Assembly: GCA_038114465.1 (NCBI GenBank)
Contig: JAYNQW010000006.1
Coordinates: 81,289 to 145,288 of the forward strand
Length of the DNA: 64,000 nucleotides
Reading direction: 5' to 3'
Origin: CALINB01 sp938045325
GTDB taxonomy: Bacteria; Pseudomonadota; Alphaproteobacteria; Rhodospirillales; CALINB01
In this document: piece by piece, positions 1-9,670 of the stretch
How the letters are laid out: each line of letters begins with the position of its first letter
Numbering within the stretch: position 1 is the stretch's first letter
The notes under the pieces: generated by a model
Database searches by the model: none
The model's input: the letters and a program-made list of their open reading frames with translations, nothing else
Told to the model about the DNA's origin: nothing
Translations under genes and position numbers: made by a program

Positions 1-72
1 TTCCGTGTATTTTCAGCACCCTTGCGCTTGGGTCTTGACCGGCTCCAGGCGCGCTGACATCTTCCAGCCGCG

Positions 73-1008
73 ATGCAGATATACCGAGATTTCAAAGACT
101 TGCCGGCCGGCCTCCGAGGCGCGGCCATCGCCATCGGCAATTTTGACGGCGTCCACAAAGGCCACCAGGCGGTGATCAATGAAGCCGGGCGTTTGGCGCG
201 TGCCAACGACAGGCCGTGGGCTGTGCTGACGTTCGAGCCCCACCCCCGCCAAGTCTTCCAGCCCGATGCGGCCCCATTACGCTTAACGCCAGGACCGGCC
301 AAGGAGCGCCTGATCGCTGCTTTGGGCGTTGATCATCTTATCGTGCCGACGTTCGATCTCGATTTTTCCAAACGCGAGGCGGAAAGTTTCGTGCAGGATA
401 TCTTGATCGACGGGTTCGGCGCCCATCACGTGGTTTCCGGCTACGATTTCGCCTTCGGTCAAGGCCGCAAGGGCAATTGCGAACTGCTGCTGCGCATGGG
501 CCAGGAACTCGGCTTCGGCTTCACCGCCGTGCAGGCGGTGCACGACGAAAACGGCGATGTGTACTCATCGACCCGGATTCGCGAAAGTCTGATGAACGGT
601 GATCCGAAAAAGGCCGCGCGGCTCCTTGGCCGGCCGTACGAGATCGAAGGGATTGTCGAACAGGGCGATGCCCGGGGCCGCACGATCGGCTATCGGACAG
701 CCAATGTCGCCATGGGCGAGTATTTGCGCCCCGCCCAAGGGGTCTACGCGGTCACGATCGGGCTTGAAAATGGGGTAGAAACGGCTTGGTACAAGGGTGT
801 TGCCAACCTCGGGTCACGCCCGACGTTTGACGGCAAATCAGTTCTGTTAGAGGTTCATTTATTCGATTTTGACGGCGATCTTTACGGTCAAACCGTGCGT
901 GTCGCCTTGATTGATTATGTCCGGGCTGAAAAGAAATTTGACGGCATCGATCAATTAAAGGCACAAATCGCCCAAGACAGCGAAAAAGCCAAAGAAATTT
1001 TGCAGTAA
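73..1008 (+). CDS. ribF: Bifunctional riboflavin kinase / FAD synthetase
   Basis: Makes FMN from riboflavin and then FAD from FMN in the cytoplasm. The N-terminal nucleotidyltransferase domain opens with GNFDGVHKGH at residues 22-31, and the SSTRIRESL segment near residue 165 is the second conserved block of that domain. The C-terminal riboflavin kinase domain (about 185-311) carries GYRTANV and GVANLGSRPTFDG. At 311 residues it has the usual length. It is followed 4 nt later by ileS, the common ribF-ileS-lspA order. Only 72 bases precede it in the window, and no clear Shine-Dalgarno site is visible, so the start rests on family alignment with the conserved N-terminus. The identity is secure. 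Confidence 0.96.
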   Translation: MQIYRDFKDLPAGLRGAAIAIGNFDGVHKGHQAVINEAGRLARANDRPWAVLTFEPHPRQVFQPDAAPLRLTPGPAKERLIAALGVDHLIVPTFDLDFSKREAESFVQDILIDGFGAHHVVSGYDFAFGQGRKGNCELLLRMGQELGFGFTAVQAVHDENGDVYSSTRIRESLMNGDPKKAARLLGRPYEIEGIVEQGDARGRTIGYRTANVAMGEYLRPAQGVYAVTIGLENGVETAWYKGVANLGSRPTFDGKSVLLEVHLFDFDGDLYGQTVRVALIDYVRAEKKFDGIDQLKAQIAQDSEKAKEILQ

Positions 1009-1012
1009 AACC

Positions 1013-3877
1013 ATGACTACAGATTACAAATCCACGATCTTTCTGCCGCAAACCGATTTTCCCATGAAAGCCGGCTTGCCGAAGCGCGAGCCGGAGTTGC
1101 TGGCGCGTTGGGAAAAAGGCGATCTCTACGGCGATTTACGAAAGCAATCGGAGGGCCGCGAAAAGTTTATCCTGCACGACGGCCCGCCGTACGCCAATGG
1201 CCATCTGCATATCGGTCACGCCTTAAACAAAATCCTCAAGGACGTCATTAACCGCTCGCAACAAATGCTCGGTAAAGACTCAACCTATGTGCCGGGCTGG
1301 GACTGTCACGGTTTGCCGATCGAATGGATGATCGAGGAGAAATACCGCAAGGCCGGTAAAAACAAAGACGACGTGCCGGTGAACGAGTTCCGCAAGGAAT
1401 GCCGCGCGTTCGCCGAAGAATGGATTAACGTGCAGCGCGAGGAGTTCAAGCGCTTGGGCGTGCTCGGCGATTGGGACAATCCGTATACGACCATGACCTA
1501 TCTGGCCGAGGCGCAGATCGTGCGCGAGCTGGGCAAGTTCCTGATGAACGGCTCGCTCTATCGCGGCTCGAAGCCGGTCATGTGGTCGGTGGTCGAGAAG
1601 ACCGCGCTCGCCGAAGCCGAGGTCGAATACCACGATCATGAATCTGATCAGGTCTGGGTGAAGTTCCCGGTCACGACGGGCGATCTTACTGATGCGAGCG
1701 TCGTGATTTGGACGACGACGCCGTGGACGCTGCCGGGCAATCGGGCGATTTGTTTCTCCGAGCGCATTTCCTACGGCGTTTATGAAGTCACCGAAGCGAG
1801 TGATGACAATTGGGCGAAGGTTGGTGAGAAAATGATCATCGCCGATGCGCTGGCCGAGCAAGTCAAGGAAGCAGCCCGCATTGATGAGTGGAATAAAACG
1901 GCCGATGTCCCCGCCGAAGCCTTAGCGCGTTTCGTTTGCGCCCATCCGTTGAAATCCATTGGTTACGATTTCGATGTGCCGTTGTTGCCGGGCGATCATG
2001 TTACCGATGATACCGGTACCGGGTTTGTTCACACGGCCCCTGGCCATGGTGTCGATGACTTTGAAGTGTGGACGGCGAATAAAGCTGCACTCGATTCGCG
2101 CGGTATCGATACCGCCATTCCATACACCGTCGACGGCGACGGCTTTTATACCGATCAAGCACCCGGGTTCGACGGCAAGCGCGTGATTACGGACAAGGGC
2201 AAGAAGGGTGATGCCAACGAAGCGGTGATCAGTGCGTTGAAAGAGGCGGACGCGATCATCGCCCGGGCGCGCCTAAAGCACCAATACCCCCATTCGTGGC
2301 GCTCGAAAAAACCGGTGATTTTCAGAAACACGCCGCAATGGTTTATCGCCATGGACAAGGACTTGGGCGACGGCACCACGCTACGACAGCGGGCCTTAGG
2401 CGAGATCGAAAAAACCCGCTGGGTGCCGGCGCAGGGCCAAAACCGTATCGGCGGCATGATCGAAGACCGCCCCGATTGGGTGGTCTCGCGTCAGCGCGCC
2501 TGGGGTGTGCCGATCGCGGTCTTTGTTGAGAAAAAAACCGGCGAACCGTTGCGCGATCAGGCCGTGGTGGATCGCATCGCCCAGGCGTTCGAAAAAGAAG
2601 GCGCGGATATTTGGTTTTCAGCCGAGCCGTCGCGTTTCCTGGGCAATGATTACAACCCGGACGATTACGAGCAGGTCACGGATATCCTGGATGTGTGGTT
2701 CGACTCCGGATCGACCCATAGTTTTGTCTTAGAACAACGTCCCGAATTAACCTGGCCGGCGAATTTGTATCTCGAAGGCTCCGATCAGCATCGCGGTTGG
2801 TTTCATTCTTCGTTGTTGGAATCGTGTGGTACCCGTGGCCGAGCTCCTTATGATGCGGTGCTGACGCATGGCTTTGTCATGGCCGAAGACGGCCAAAAAA
2901 TGTCGAAGTCCTTGGGCAACGTGACGGCACCCCAGGACGTGATCAAGCAAAGTGGTGCCGATATCCTGCGCCTCTGGGTCGTCGGGTCGGATTATTCCGA
3001 GGATCTGCGCATCGGTTCTGAAATCCTAAAACAACACGCAGACGTTTACCGCCGCCTGCGCAATACGATGAGATATTTGCTCGGGAACTTGAATAACTTT
3101 CAGGACTCCGAACGGCTCGATCCCGCCGAGATGCCGGAATTGGAGCGCTGGGTGTTACACCGCCTCACCGAGCTTGACAGCATGTTGAAAAAAACGTGCG
3201 AGGATTACAATTTCCACGCGTTCTTTTCCGAACTGCATAACTTCTGTGCCATCGATCTTTCCGCCTTTTACTTCGATATTCGAAAAGATTGTTTGTATTG
3301 CGACCCGGCCGCATCGATTAACCGCCGCGCCGCGCGTACGGTACTCGATATCCTGTTCGATACCCTGACCGCTTGGCTTGCACCGTTTATTTGCTTTACC
3401 GCTGAGGAGGCTTGGCAGGCCCGGCATGGTGAAGATGCGCCGAGTGTGCACGCCCGTACATTTCCCGATGTGCCGGGAACATGGACAAACAGCACGCTCG
3501 CGGCGAAATGGAAAAAAATCATGGCTGTGCGCCGTGTTGTGACCAAAGCCTTGGAAACCGAACGAGCAGCGAAAAATATCGGTTCAAGCCTCGAAGCGCA
3601 TCCGAGCATTTATATCAGTGCCGAATATGAAAAAATCCTTGAGGGGATTGACTTCGCTGATGTGTGCATTACTTCAAGTATCACTGCCATTACCGGCGAT
3701 GTGCCGGCGGACGCCGTAACCTTGGAAGATGTTCCAGGTGTCGGGGTTGTTTTTGCGAAAGCCGCCGGTGAAAAATGCGAACGGTGCTGGAAGGTGCTTG
3801 GAGAAGTCGGTCAGGATGCCGAACATAAAACCGTTTGTTTGCGTTGCGCCGATGCCGTTCGCCAAGCGCCGGCTTAG
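1013..3877 (+). CDS. ileS: Isoleucyl-tRNA synthetase
   Basis: Class I synthetase that charges tRNA-Ile and edits misactivated valine. The HIGH signature appears as HLHIGH at residues 64-69 and the KMSKS loop as KMSKS at 629-633. The central part matches the CP1 editing domain. The C-terminus has the zinc-binding cysteine pairs CERCW and CLRC typical of bacterial-type IleRS. At 954 residues the length is normal. It starts 4 nt after ribF and is followed closely by lspA, so the three genes are probably cotranscribed. Nothing looks truncated or odd. Confidence 0.98.
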   Translation: MTTDYKSTIFLPQTDFPMKAGLPKREPELLARWEKGDLYGDLRKQSEGREKFILHDGPPYANGHLHIGHALNKILKDVINRSQQMLGKDSTYVPGWDCHGLPIEWMIEEKYRKAGKNKDDVPVNEFRKECRAFAEEWINVQREEFKRLGVLGDWDNPYTTMTYLAEAQIVRELGKFLMNGSLYRGSKPVMWSVVEKTALAEAEVEYHDHESDQVWVKFPVTTGDLTDASVVIWTTTPWTLPGNRAICFSERISYGVYEVTEASDDNWAKVGEKMIIADALAEQVKEAARIDEWNKTADVPAEALARFVCAHPLKSIGYDFDVPLLPGDHVTDDTGTGFVHTAPGHGVDDFEVWTANKAALDSRGIDTAIPYTVDGDGFYTDQAPGFDGKRVITDKGKKGDANEAVISALKEADAIIARARLKHQYPHSWRSKKPVIFRNTPQWFIAMDKDLGDGTTLRQRALGEIEKTRWVPAQGQNRIGGMIEDRPDWVVSRQRAWGVPIAVFVEKKTGEPLRDQAVVDRIAQAFEKEGADIWFSAEPSRFLGNDYNPDDYEQVTDILDVWFDSGSTHSFVLEQRPELTWPANLYLEGSDQHRGWFHSSLLESCGTRGRAPYDAVLTHGFVMAEDGQKMSKSLGNVTAPQDVIKQSGADILRLWVVGSDYSEDLRIGSEILKQHADVYRRLRNTMRYLLGNLNNFQDSERLDPAEMPELERWVLHRLTELDSMLKKTCEDYNFHAFFSELHNFCAIDLSAFYFDIRKDCLYCDPAASINRRAARTVLDILFDTLTAWLAPFICFTAEEAWQARHGEDAPSVHARTFPDVPGTWTNSTLAAKWKKIMAVRRVVTKALETERAAKNIGSSLEAHPSIYISAEYEKILEGIDFADVCITSSITAITGDVPADAVTLEDVPGVGVVFAKAAGEKCERCWKVLGEVGQDAEHKTVCLRCADAVRQAPA

Positions 3878-3891
3878 ATAATAGGAAGCCG

Positions 3892-4416
3892 ATGAACGGT
3901 TCATCTACAACGATAAAAATATCACTGCCTCACCGCACGTTTTATTGGGGGTTGGGGCTGGCTTCGTTAGTGTTGATTCTGGATCAACTCAGCAAATGGT
4001 GGATTGTCAGCGTTGTCATGCAGCCACCGAAAATTATTCCCCTGACGTCCTTTTTCAATCTGGTCTTAGGCTGGAATCGGGGTATTAGTTTCGGATTGTT
4101 TCACGGTGATTCCGCATTCAATGCCTGGGGGCTGCCCGCCATCGCACTCGTCATCACGGCGTTTTTACTGGTTTGGCTATGGCGCTCTTCCGGTATGATG
4201 ATATCGATTGCCATCGGCTCAATTATCGGCGGGGCACTCGGTAATGTCGTCGACCGGTTAAGATTCGGCGCGGTTGCAGATTTCCTTGATTTTCATGTTT
4301 TTGGTTATCATTGGCCGGCCTTTAACCTCGCGGATATGGGCATAACCCTAGGTGCTGTGCTATTAATTTATGACTCCTTGTTTGGCGGGGAAGAAATAAA
4401 TAATAATAAAGGGTAA
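3892..4416 (+). CDS. lspA: Lipoprotein signal peptidase (signal peptidase II)
   Basis: Inner-membrane aspartyl protease that removes signal peptides from diacylated prolipoproteins. About four hydrophobic segments are visible. The catalytic aspartates lie in the conserved blocks NVVDRLRFGAVADFLDF and FNLADMGI, and the NRGISFGL block is also present. The reading frame is open further upstream inside the end of ileS (from 3835), but the ATG at 3892, preceded by AGGAAG, gives a protein of 174 residues beginning just before the first membrane segment; the upstream extension is not credible. The next gene encodes a lipoprotein, which fits the enzyme's role although it processes many substrates. 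Confidence 0.95.
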   Translation: MNGSSTTIKISLPHRTFYWGLGLASLVLILDQLSKWWIVSVVMQPPKIIPLTSFFNLVLGWNRGISFGLFHGDSAFNAWGLPAIALVITAFLLVWLWRSSGMMISIAIGSIIGGALGNVVDRLRFGAVADFLDFHVFGYHWPAFNLADMGITLGAVLLIYDSLFGGEEINNNKG

Positions 4417-4449
4417 TGGCCCCCAGAACCGAATGAGAAGAGCAGCGAT

Positions 4450-5064
4450 ATGAAAAGTAAAATTTCGATCATTGCCGTCTTGGCGTTAGCCCCTGTTTTA
4501 TTAACAGGCTGCGATAGCGTGAGTACGTTGATGGGTGGAAAGTCATCGCCGGATGAGTTTTCGGTTTATTCGCGTGCGCCGTTAAGCATTCCGCCTGAAT
4601 TTAAATTACGGCCGCCGTCTCCGGGCGCGGCACGCCCTCAAGAAGTTGAGCCACGTGAGCAGGCTGAGAAAATCATTTGGGGAAAAGACCAGCAAGCATC
4701 TGCAGGTAATTTTCTTTCGCGTTCCGGCAATCAGCGGGGCGGATACGTACAACGCAGCACGCAGCCTCTGAGTCCCGGCGAAAAGGCGCTTGTCGTACAG
4801 AGTGGTGCCGATAAAGCGGATCCCGAAATCCGCGCGATCGTAAACAGGGAATCAGTCGTACCGATTGCAGGCAGCAAGACGATTGCCAATAAAGTGCTGT
4901 TTTGGCGTGATGCGAAAAAAGAAGTCAGCATCATCGATCCGGGCAAAGAAAATAAACGGATTCGTGATAAGCAGGCCGCCGGCAAGCCGATTACGAGCGA
5001 AGGCGTGCCGGTCATCGATCAGGAAATCGACCGCGGTTTCTTGGATAAGCTGCTGTTCAATTAA
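4450..5064 (+). CDS. DUF3035-type lipoprotein
   Basis: Predicted lipoprotein of 204 residues. The N-terminal hydrophobic signal ends in a lipobox LLTGC with the lipidated cysteine at residue 21. After it comes a proline-rich stretch (LSIPPEFKLRPPSP) characteristic of the DUF3035 family, which in alphaproteobacteria commonly sits beside lspA and M16 peptidase genes. The rest is polar and basic with no recognisable catalytic motif. GAAGAG a few bases upstream is a plausible ribosome-binding site. Function is unknown; an envelope role is inferred from the lipobox and neighbours only. Confidence 0.85.
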   Translation: MKSKISIIAVLALAPVLLTGCDSVSTLMGGKSSPDEFSVYSRAPLSIPPEFKLRPPSPGAARPQEVEPREQAEKIIWGKDQQASAGNFLSRSGNQRGGYVQRSTQPLSPGEKALVVQSGADKADPEIRAIVNRESVVPIAGSKTIANKVLFWRDAKKEVSIIDPGKENKRIRDKQAAGKPITSEGVPVIDQEIDRGFLDKLLFN

Positions 5065-5208
5065 TCCCGGCGTTTAATTTCAGTCCGGCGTCAAATTAAT
5101 TATTTGTCATAAATTCAGCTTCAAAAATCGTTTACACCGGCCTTGGCGGGCTGTTTAACGAGATACGCGTGCCTAGATGTTCCTGTATAGTAAAAGAGAG
5201 GCTAGGCA

Positions 5209-6603
5209 ATGAACGGCATTGGTTTTCGGCAAATGACGCGTTTTCGAATTTCGTTTTTATTAGTTTTATTTTTGGCTGCTGGATTTTCGGCGACAAGTTT
5301 TGCCGGCGTTTTTAATCCGCAAACATTCACGTTGAAAAACGGCATGCAGGTCGTCGTGGTGCCGAACCACCGTGCGCCGGTGGTGTCGCATATGATTTGG
5401 TATAAAGTTGGTTCTGCCGATGAATGGCCGGGAAAATCAGGTGTCGCTCATTTTTTTGAGCACCTCATGTTCAAGGGAACAAAAAAATTCCCGGGTGCGA
5501 CGTTTTCCCAACAAGTCGCCCGCAATGGCGGACGGGAAAATGCTTTTACGTCTTATGACTACACGGCTTATTTTCAAAGTATCGCCGTTGACCGGTTGCC
5601 GATGGTCATGGAAATGGAGGCGGACCGGATGCGTGGCCTTACCTTAAGCGATGCAGATATTGAACCGGAACGGCTTGTTGTGCTGGAAGAACGGCGTGAG
5701 CGGACGGATAACAACCCGGCCGCCTTGTTGAGTGAGCATGTCAATGCGGCGTTGTATTTAAACCATCCCTACCGCCGCCCGATTATCGGTTGGCCGCAGG
5801 AAATAAAAGCGTTGAGCCGAGACGATTTGCTCAAGTTTTACCGGCACTGGTATACGCCCAATAATGCTGTGTTGATTGTTGCCGGCGATATCACTGCCGA
5901 AAAATTACGGCCCTTAGCCGAAAAATATTATGGTGTGATTCCGCGCGGTCCGGATATTCAGCGTGCGCGTCCGCAGGAGCCGCATCACGTCGCGCCCCGG
6001 GAAGTGACGTTACGGGATAAGCGCGTCCGCCAGCCGTCCTGGAGCCGGGTATTTTTGGCGCCGAGTTATTCGGCCGGCGACAGCAAGCATGCTTATGCTT
6101 TACAGGTGCTCGCCGAAGTTTTGGGCGGCGGGGCAACGAGTCCGCTTTACCGCTCGGTCGTTGTCGACAAGAAGCTCGCCGTTGCCGCCGGGGCCGGTTA
6201 TGACCCGGATAATCTCGGGCCGTCCGAATTTCGATTTTACGCTTCTCCGCGCTCCGGCATCACCATGGAAACGTTGGCAAAGGCCATGGAAGCCGAAATT
6301 AAACGGATCATCGAAAACGGCGTGACGACAGAAGCGGTGGAACGCGCGAAAAAGAGAATGCAGGATACCGCGATTTATGCCCGCGATTCGCTGCGCACGG
6401 GTGCCTATGTCATCGGCGGTGCCTTAACAACAGGCCGCACAATCGAAGACGTCGAATCATGGCCCGAACGGATTGCCGCCGTCACCCATGAGCAGGTCCA
6501 ACAGGCTGCAAAAGCCGTCTTAAAACATCATCAGTCCGTTACGGCATTTTTGCTACCGTTGCGTAAGGCAAAACCGAAAATCAAACCGAAAGCCAAGCCA
6601 TGA
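5209..6603 (+). CDS. M16 family zinc peptidase (catalytic partner)
   Basis: Pitrilysin-family metallopeptidase of 464 residues. The inverted zinc motif is HFFEH (H81, E84, H85), and E161 in LEERRER lies at the 76-residue distance expected for the third zinc ligand. An N-terminal hydrophobic stretch (residues 13-32) is a likely signal peptide, so it probably works in the periplasm. The tail is lysine/proline-rich (KAKPKIKPKAKP). It overlaps the next gene by 4 nt, and that gene encodes an M16 homologue lacking the zinc motif; such pairs resemble the alpha/beta subunits of processing peptidases. A gap of about 140 bases separates it from the lipoprotein gene, so it may have its own promoter. Confidence 0.93.
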   Translation: MNGIGFRQMTRFRISFLLVLFLAAGFSATSFAGVFNPQTFTLKNGMQVVVVPNHRAPVVSHMIWYKVGSADEWPGKSGVAHFFEHLMFKGTKKFPGATFSQQVARNGGRENAFTSYDYTAYFQSIAVDRLPMVMEMEADRMRGLTLSDADIEPERLVVLEERRERTDNNPAALLSEHVNAALYLNHPYRRPIIGWPQEIKALSRDDLLKFYRHWYTPNNAVLIVAGDITAEKLRPLAEKYYGVIPRGPDIQRARPQEPHHVAPREVTLRDKRVRQPSWSRVFLAPSYSAGDSKHAYALQVLAEVLGGGATSPLYRSVVVDKKLAVAAGAGYDPDNLGPSEFRFYASPRSGITMETLAKAMEAEIKRIIENGVTTEAVERAKKRMQDTAIYARDSLRTGAYVIGGALTTGRTIEDVESWPERIAAVTHEQVQQAAKAVLKHHQSVTAFLLPLRKAKPKIKPKAKP

Positions 6604-7937
6604 AACATTTAAAATGGAAAATGATTTGGCTTGTCCTGCCATTGGCATTGATCGCTTCGCTGTTTGCAAGTCAGGTGCAGGCCAAAAAAGTACAGCGGGT
6701 CATCAGCCCGCAGGGTATCGAGGCTTGGCTGGTTGAAGACCACTCCAATCCGATTTTGTCAGTACGGTTTGCATTTCGTGGCGGTGCCGCGCTCGACCCG
6801 GCGGGCAAGGAAGGGTTGGCTAATATGGTTTCCGGCTTGCTGGACGAAGGGGCGGGCGATCTCGATAGCCAAGCTTTTCAGCGAAAGTTGGAAGATCTTT
6901 CCGTCCGGTTGCGTTTCAGCGCGGGGCGGGATTCTTTTTCCGGCCGTCTCAAAACCCTGAGCAAGCGCCGCGATAAAGCGTTTGATTTGTTGCGCGTAGC
7001 GTTGACGTCGCCGCGATTTGACGATGAACCGGTTGAACGGATCCGCAGTCAAATTATCGCCGGTTTGAAACAAGAGCTGGAGGATCCCGATACGATTGCA
7101 AGCCGGGCTTTAATGCGCCGGTTATTTCCAAGCCATCCGTATGGGCGGGTCGTTCGTGGTTCGATCAAAAGTGTTCAATCCTTGACCCAAAATGATTTAC
7201 GGGCCTTTGTGAAACAGCGGTTGGCTCGCTCAAACCTGATCATCGGTGTCGTTGGTGACATCCGTGCCGATGAACTCGGCAAATTAATTGATAAGGCCTT
7301 TGCCGGCCTTCCCAAGGCAGCATCAACTGCCGCCGTCAAAGATGTTGTTCCCTTCACAGATGGCAAGGTGACGGTTATCAAAAAACAATTTCCGCAAAGC
7401 TCTATCGCTTTTGCACAACGCGGCTTAATGAGAAACGACCCCGATTTTTATACATTATACGTGTTGAATTATATTTTAGGCCGTGGCGGGTTTACCTCGC
7501 GCCTGTATCTCGAAGTGCGCGAGAAACGCGGTCTTGCGTATAGCGTCTCGACCGGATTATATCCGTTGGATCATACGGCGTTGATTTGGGGGTCTTCGGG
7601 CACGGCGAATAAAAGGGCGGCGGAAACATTAAAAGTCGTTCGTGCCGAGTGGGCCCGGCTGGCGCAAAAAGGGGTTACGCCGAAAGAGCTTCAAGATGCA
7701 AAAACCTATCTGACGGGTTCGTTCCCGTTGCGCTTCACGTCGTCCGGGCGAATCGCATCCATTCTGCTCAGCATGCAATTCAATAATCTCGGCCTTGATT
7801 ATCTGGACAAGCGGAACGGATTGATCGAGAAGGTTACGCTTAAAGAAGTTAACGCGCTGGCGCGCCGGCTGCTGGATCCCAAGAAATTAAGCATTGTCGT
7901 CGTCGGTGATCCCAAGGGCGTCAAAAACGGGCTTTAG
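6600..7937 (+). CDS. M16 family protein lacking the zinc motif (non-catalytic partner)
   Basis: Second M16-fold protein, 445 residues, with an N-terminal signal-like hydrophobic segment ending around AKK. At the place where the catalytic partner has HFFEH, this protein has GLANMVSGLLDEG, so the zinc ligands are absent. It keeps the C-terminal substrate-side motif GGFTSRLYLEVREKRGLAYSV typical of M16 non-catalytic subunits. The start ATG overlaps the stop of the preceding M16 gene (ATGA), so translation is probably coupled and the two proteins likely form a heterodimer. The substrate cannot be inferred. Confidence 0.92.
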   Translation: MKHLKWKMIWLVLPLALIASLFASQVQAKKVQRVISPQGIEAWLVEDHSNPILSVRFAFRGGAALDPAGKEGLANMVSGLLDEGAGDLDSQAFQRKLEDLSVRLRFSAGRDSFSGRLKTLSKRRDKAFDLLRVALTSPRFDDEPVERIRSQIIAGLKQELEDPDTIASRALMRRLFPSHPYGRVVRGSIKSVQSLTQNDLRAFVKQRLARSNLIIGVVGDIRADELGKLIDKAFAGLPKAASTAAVKDVVPFTDGKVTVIKKQFPQSSIAFAQRGLMRNDPDFYTLYVLNYILGRGGFTSRLYLEVREKRGLAYSVSTGLYPLDHTALIWGSSGTANKRAAETLKVVRAEWARLAQKGVTPKELQDAKTYLTGSFPLRFTSSGRIASILLSMQFNNLGLDYLDKRNGLIEKVTLKEVNALARRLLDPKKLSIVVVGDPKGVKNGL

Positions 7938-8023
7938 CATTTTAAATTGCCTGTCTCGCAGACTGGCTGCACTGTTCCGAGTCTGATAGTCTCTCCCGAA
8001 CGCAAAAACGCATAAAGAGACGA

Positions 8024-9667
8024 TTGGTGGCATTCGTGCAAAACTCGCCCATCTGGCAAGCCCTTCAAGAACACGCCGATACAATCAGCAAAATTCACCT
8101 GCGCGACATGTTTCAGGCCGACGCCAACCGTTTTGAACGGTTTCATCATGTTTTTGGCGATATGGTTGTCGATTTTTCCAAGAACCGCATGACGGATGAA
8201 ACGTTGGCATTATTGACCGATCTGGCGCGTGATACGGGTCTGGAAGACATGCGCGTGGCGATGTTCGCCGGTGAGAAAATCAATACCACAGAAAACCGTG
8301 CGGTACTGCATGTGGCCTTGCGCAATCGCGCGAATAAATCCATCACGGTCGATGGCGAAGATGTCATGCCGGCGGTTAATGCGGTACTGGCAAAAATGAG
8401 AACGTATGCCGAAGCGGTCCGGTCCGGACGTCAAACCGGATTGAAGGGAGACCGCTTTACCGATGTGGTGAACATCGGCATTGGCGGGTCCGACCTCGGC
8501 CCCGTTATGGTGTGCGAAGCGTTAACGCCGTACCGGCGTGACGACTTAAACGTTCATTTCGTTTCCAATGTGGACGCGAGCCAGATTACCGAAACGCTGA
8601 AAGACCTTAATCCGGCGGCAACACTTTTTATCGTTGCCTCAAAAACATTTACGACCCAGGAAACTTTAACAAACGCGCAAACGGCTCGGGCCTGGCTCAT
8701 CGAATCGCTTGGTGAAGGCGCGGTCGGCAAACATTTTGCCGCTATTTCGACCAATGCCGAAGCCGTAAGCGCTTTCGGCATCGATACCGAAAACATGTTT
8801 GAGTTTTGGGACTGGGTCGGCGGACGTTTTTCGTTGTGGTCGGCGATCGGTCTCCCCATCGCGCTTGCTATCGGTATGGATCGGTTCGAAGAGATGCTCG
8901 AAGGTGCGCACGCGATGGACGAGCATTTTGAAAATACACCGCTTGAAAAAAACATCCCCGTTATTTTGGCCCTTATCGGTATTTGGAATGCTAATTATCT
9001 AGATGCCGCGGCCCATGCGGTATTGCCTTACGATCAATATCTGCACCGGTTCCCGGCGTACCTTCAGCAAGCGGAAATGGAAAGCAACGGAAAATCGGTG
9101 AGCCGCGAGGGTGCCGTGTTGGGCCTGAAAACCTCGCCCGTGGTGTTTGGCGAATCCGGCACCAACGGCCAGCACGCCTTTTATCAGTTGCTGCATCAGG
9201 GCTCGCGTTTGGTCAGTGCGGATTTTATCGCGCCAGCCCTCAGCCATAACCCGATGGGTGATCATCATTCGATCTTGTTGTCGAACTTCCTGGCCCAGCC
9301 CGAAGCCTTGATGAAAGGGCGAACGGATGAAGAGGCGCGCGAAGCGTTGCGGGATGCCGGGCTATCAGGCGATTCGCTTGAAACGCTGCTGCCCCATACG
9401 GTGTTTGCGGGTAACCGGCCGACCACGTCGATCCTGGTAAAACGCATCGATCCGCGCACTTTAGGGATGTTGATCGCCCTTTACGAGCATAAGGTTTTCA
9501 CTCAAGGGGTCATCTGGGGTATCAATTCATTTGATCAGTGGGGGGTCGAGCTCGGCAAGAAACTCGCACAAAACATATTGCCCGAACTTAAAGACGATGC
9601 CGGATCCGGCGAGCACGACGCCTCGACTGCGGGGCTGATCAAGCACATCAAACGGCTACAACAATAA
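8024..9667 (+). CDS. pgi: Glucose-6-phosphate isomerase
   Basis: Interconverts glucose-6-phosphate and fructose-6-phosphate. The 547-residue protein has the PGI signatures VGGRFSLWSAIGLPIALAIG and, nearer the C-terminus, the block ending in FDQWGVELGK. The sugar-phosphate-binding region NIGIGGSDLGP and the catalytic-glutamate region (HRFPAYLQQAEMESNGK) are intact. The start is TTG at 8024 or, just as plausibly, GTG at 8027; AAAGAGA lies a few bases upstream of both. mutL starts 3 nt after its stop, so the two genes appear cotranscribed despite unrelated functions. Confidence 0.97.
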   Translation: MVAFVQNSPIWQALQEHADTISKIHLRDMFQADANRFERFHHVFGDMVVDFSKNRMTDETLALLTDLARDTGLEDMRVAMFAGEKINTTENRAVLHVALRNRANKSITVDGEDVMPAVNAVLAKMRTYAEAVRSGRQTGLKGDRFTDVVNIGIGGSDLGPVMVCEALTPYRRDDLNVHFVSNVDASQITETLKDLNPAATLFIVASKTFTTQETLTNAQTARAWLIESLGEGAVGKHFAAISTNAEAVSAFGIDTENMFEFWDWVGGRFSLWSAIGLPIALAIGMDRFEEMLEGAHAMDEHFENTPLEKNIPVILALIGIWNANYLDAAAHAVLPYDQYLHRFPAYLQQAEMESNGKSVSREGAVLGLKTSPVVFGESGTNGQHAFYQLLHQGSRLVSADFIAPALSHNPMGDHHSILLSNFLAQPEALMKGRTDEEAREALRDAGLSGDSLETLLPHTVFAGNRPTTSILVKRIDPRTLGMLIALYEHKVFTQGVIWGINSFDQWGVELGKKLAQNILPELKDDAGSGEHDASTAGLIKHIKRLQQ

Positions 9668-9670
9668 ACC

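Noticed and set aside
1..72. FMN riboswitch ahead of ribF
   Set aside because: Only 72 bases are present and they contain none of the conserved FMN-aptamer stems.
1280..1861. 193-codon minus-strand frame opposite ileS
   Set aside because: Shadow within a well-conserved synthetase gene.
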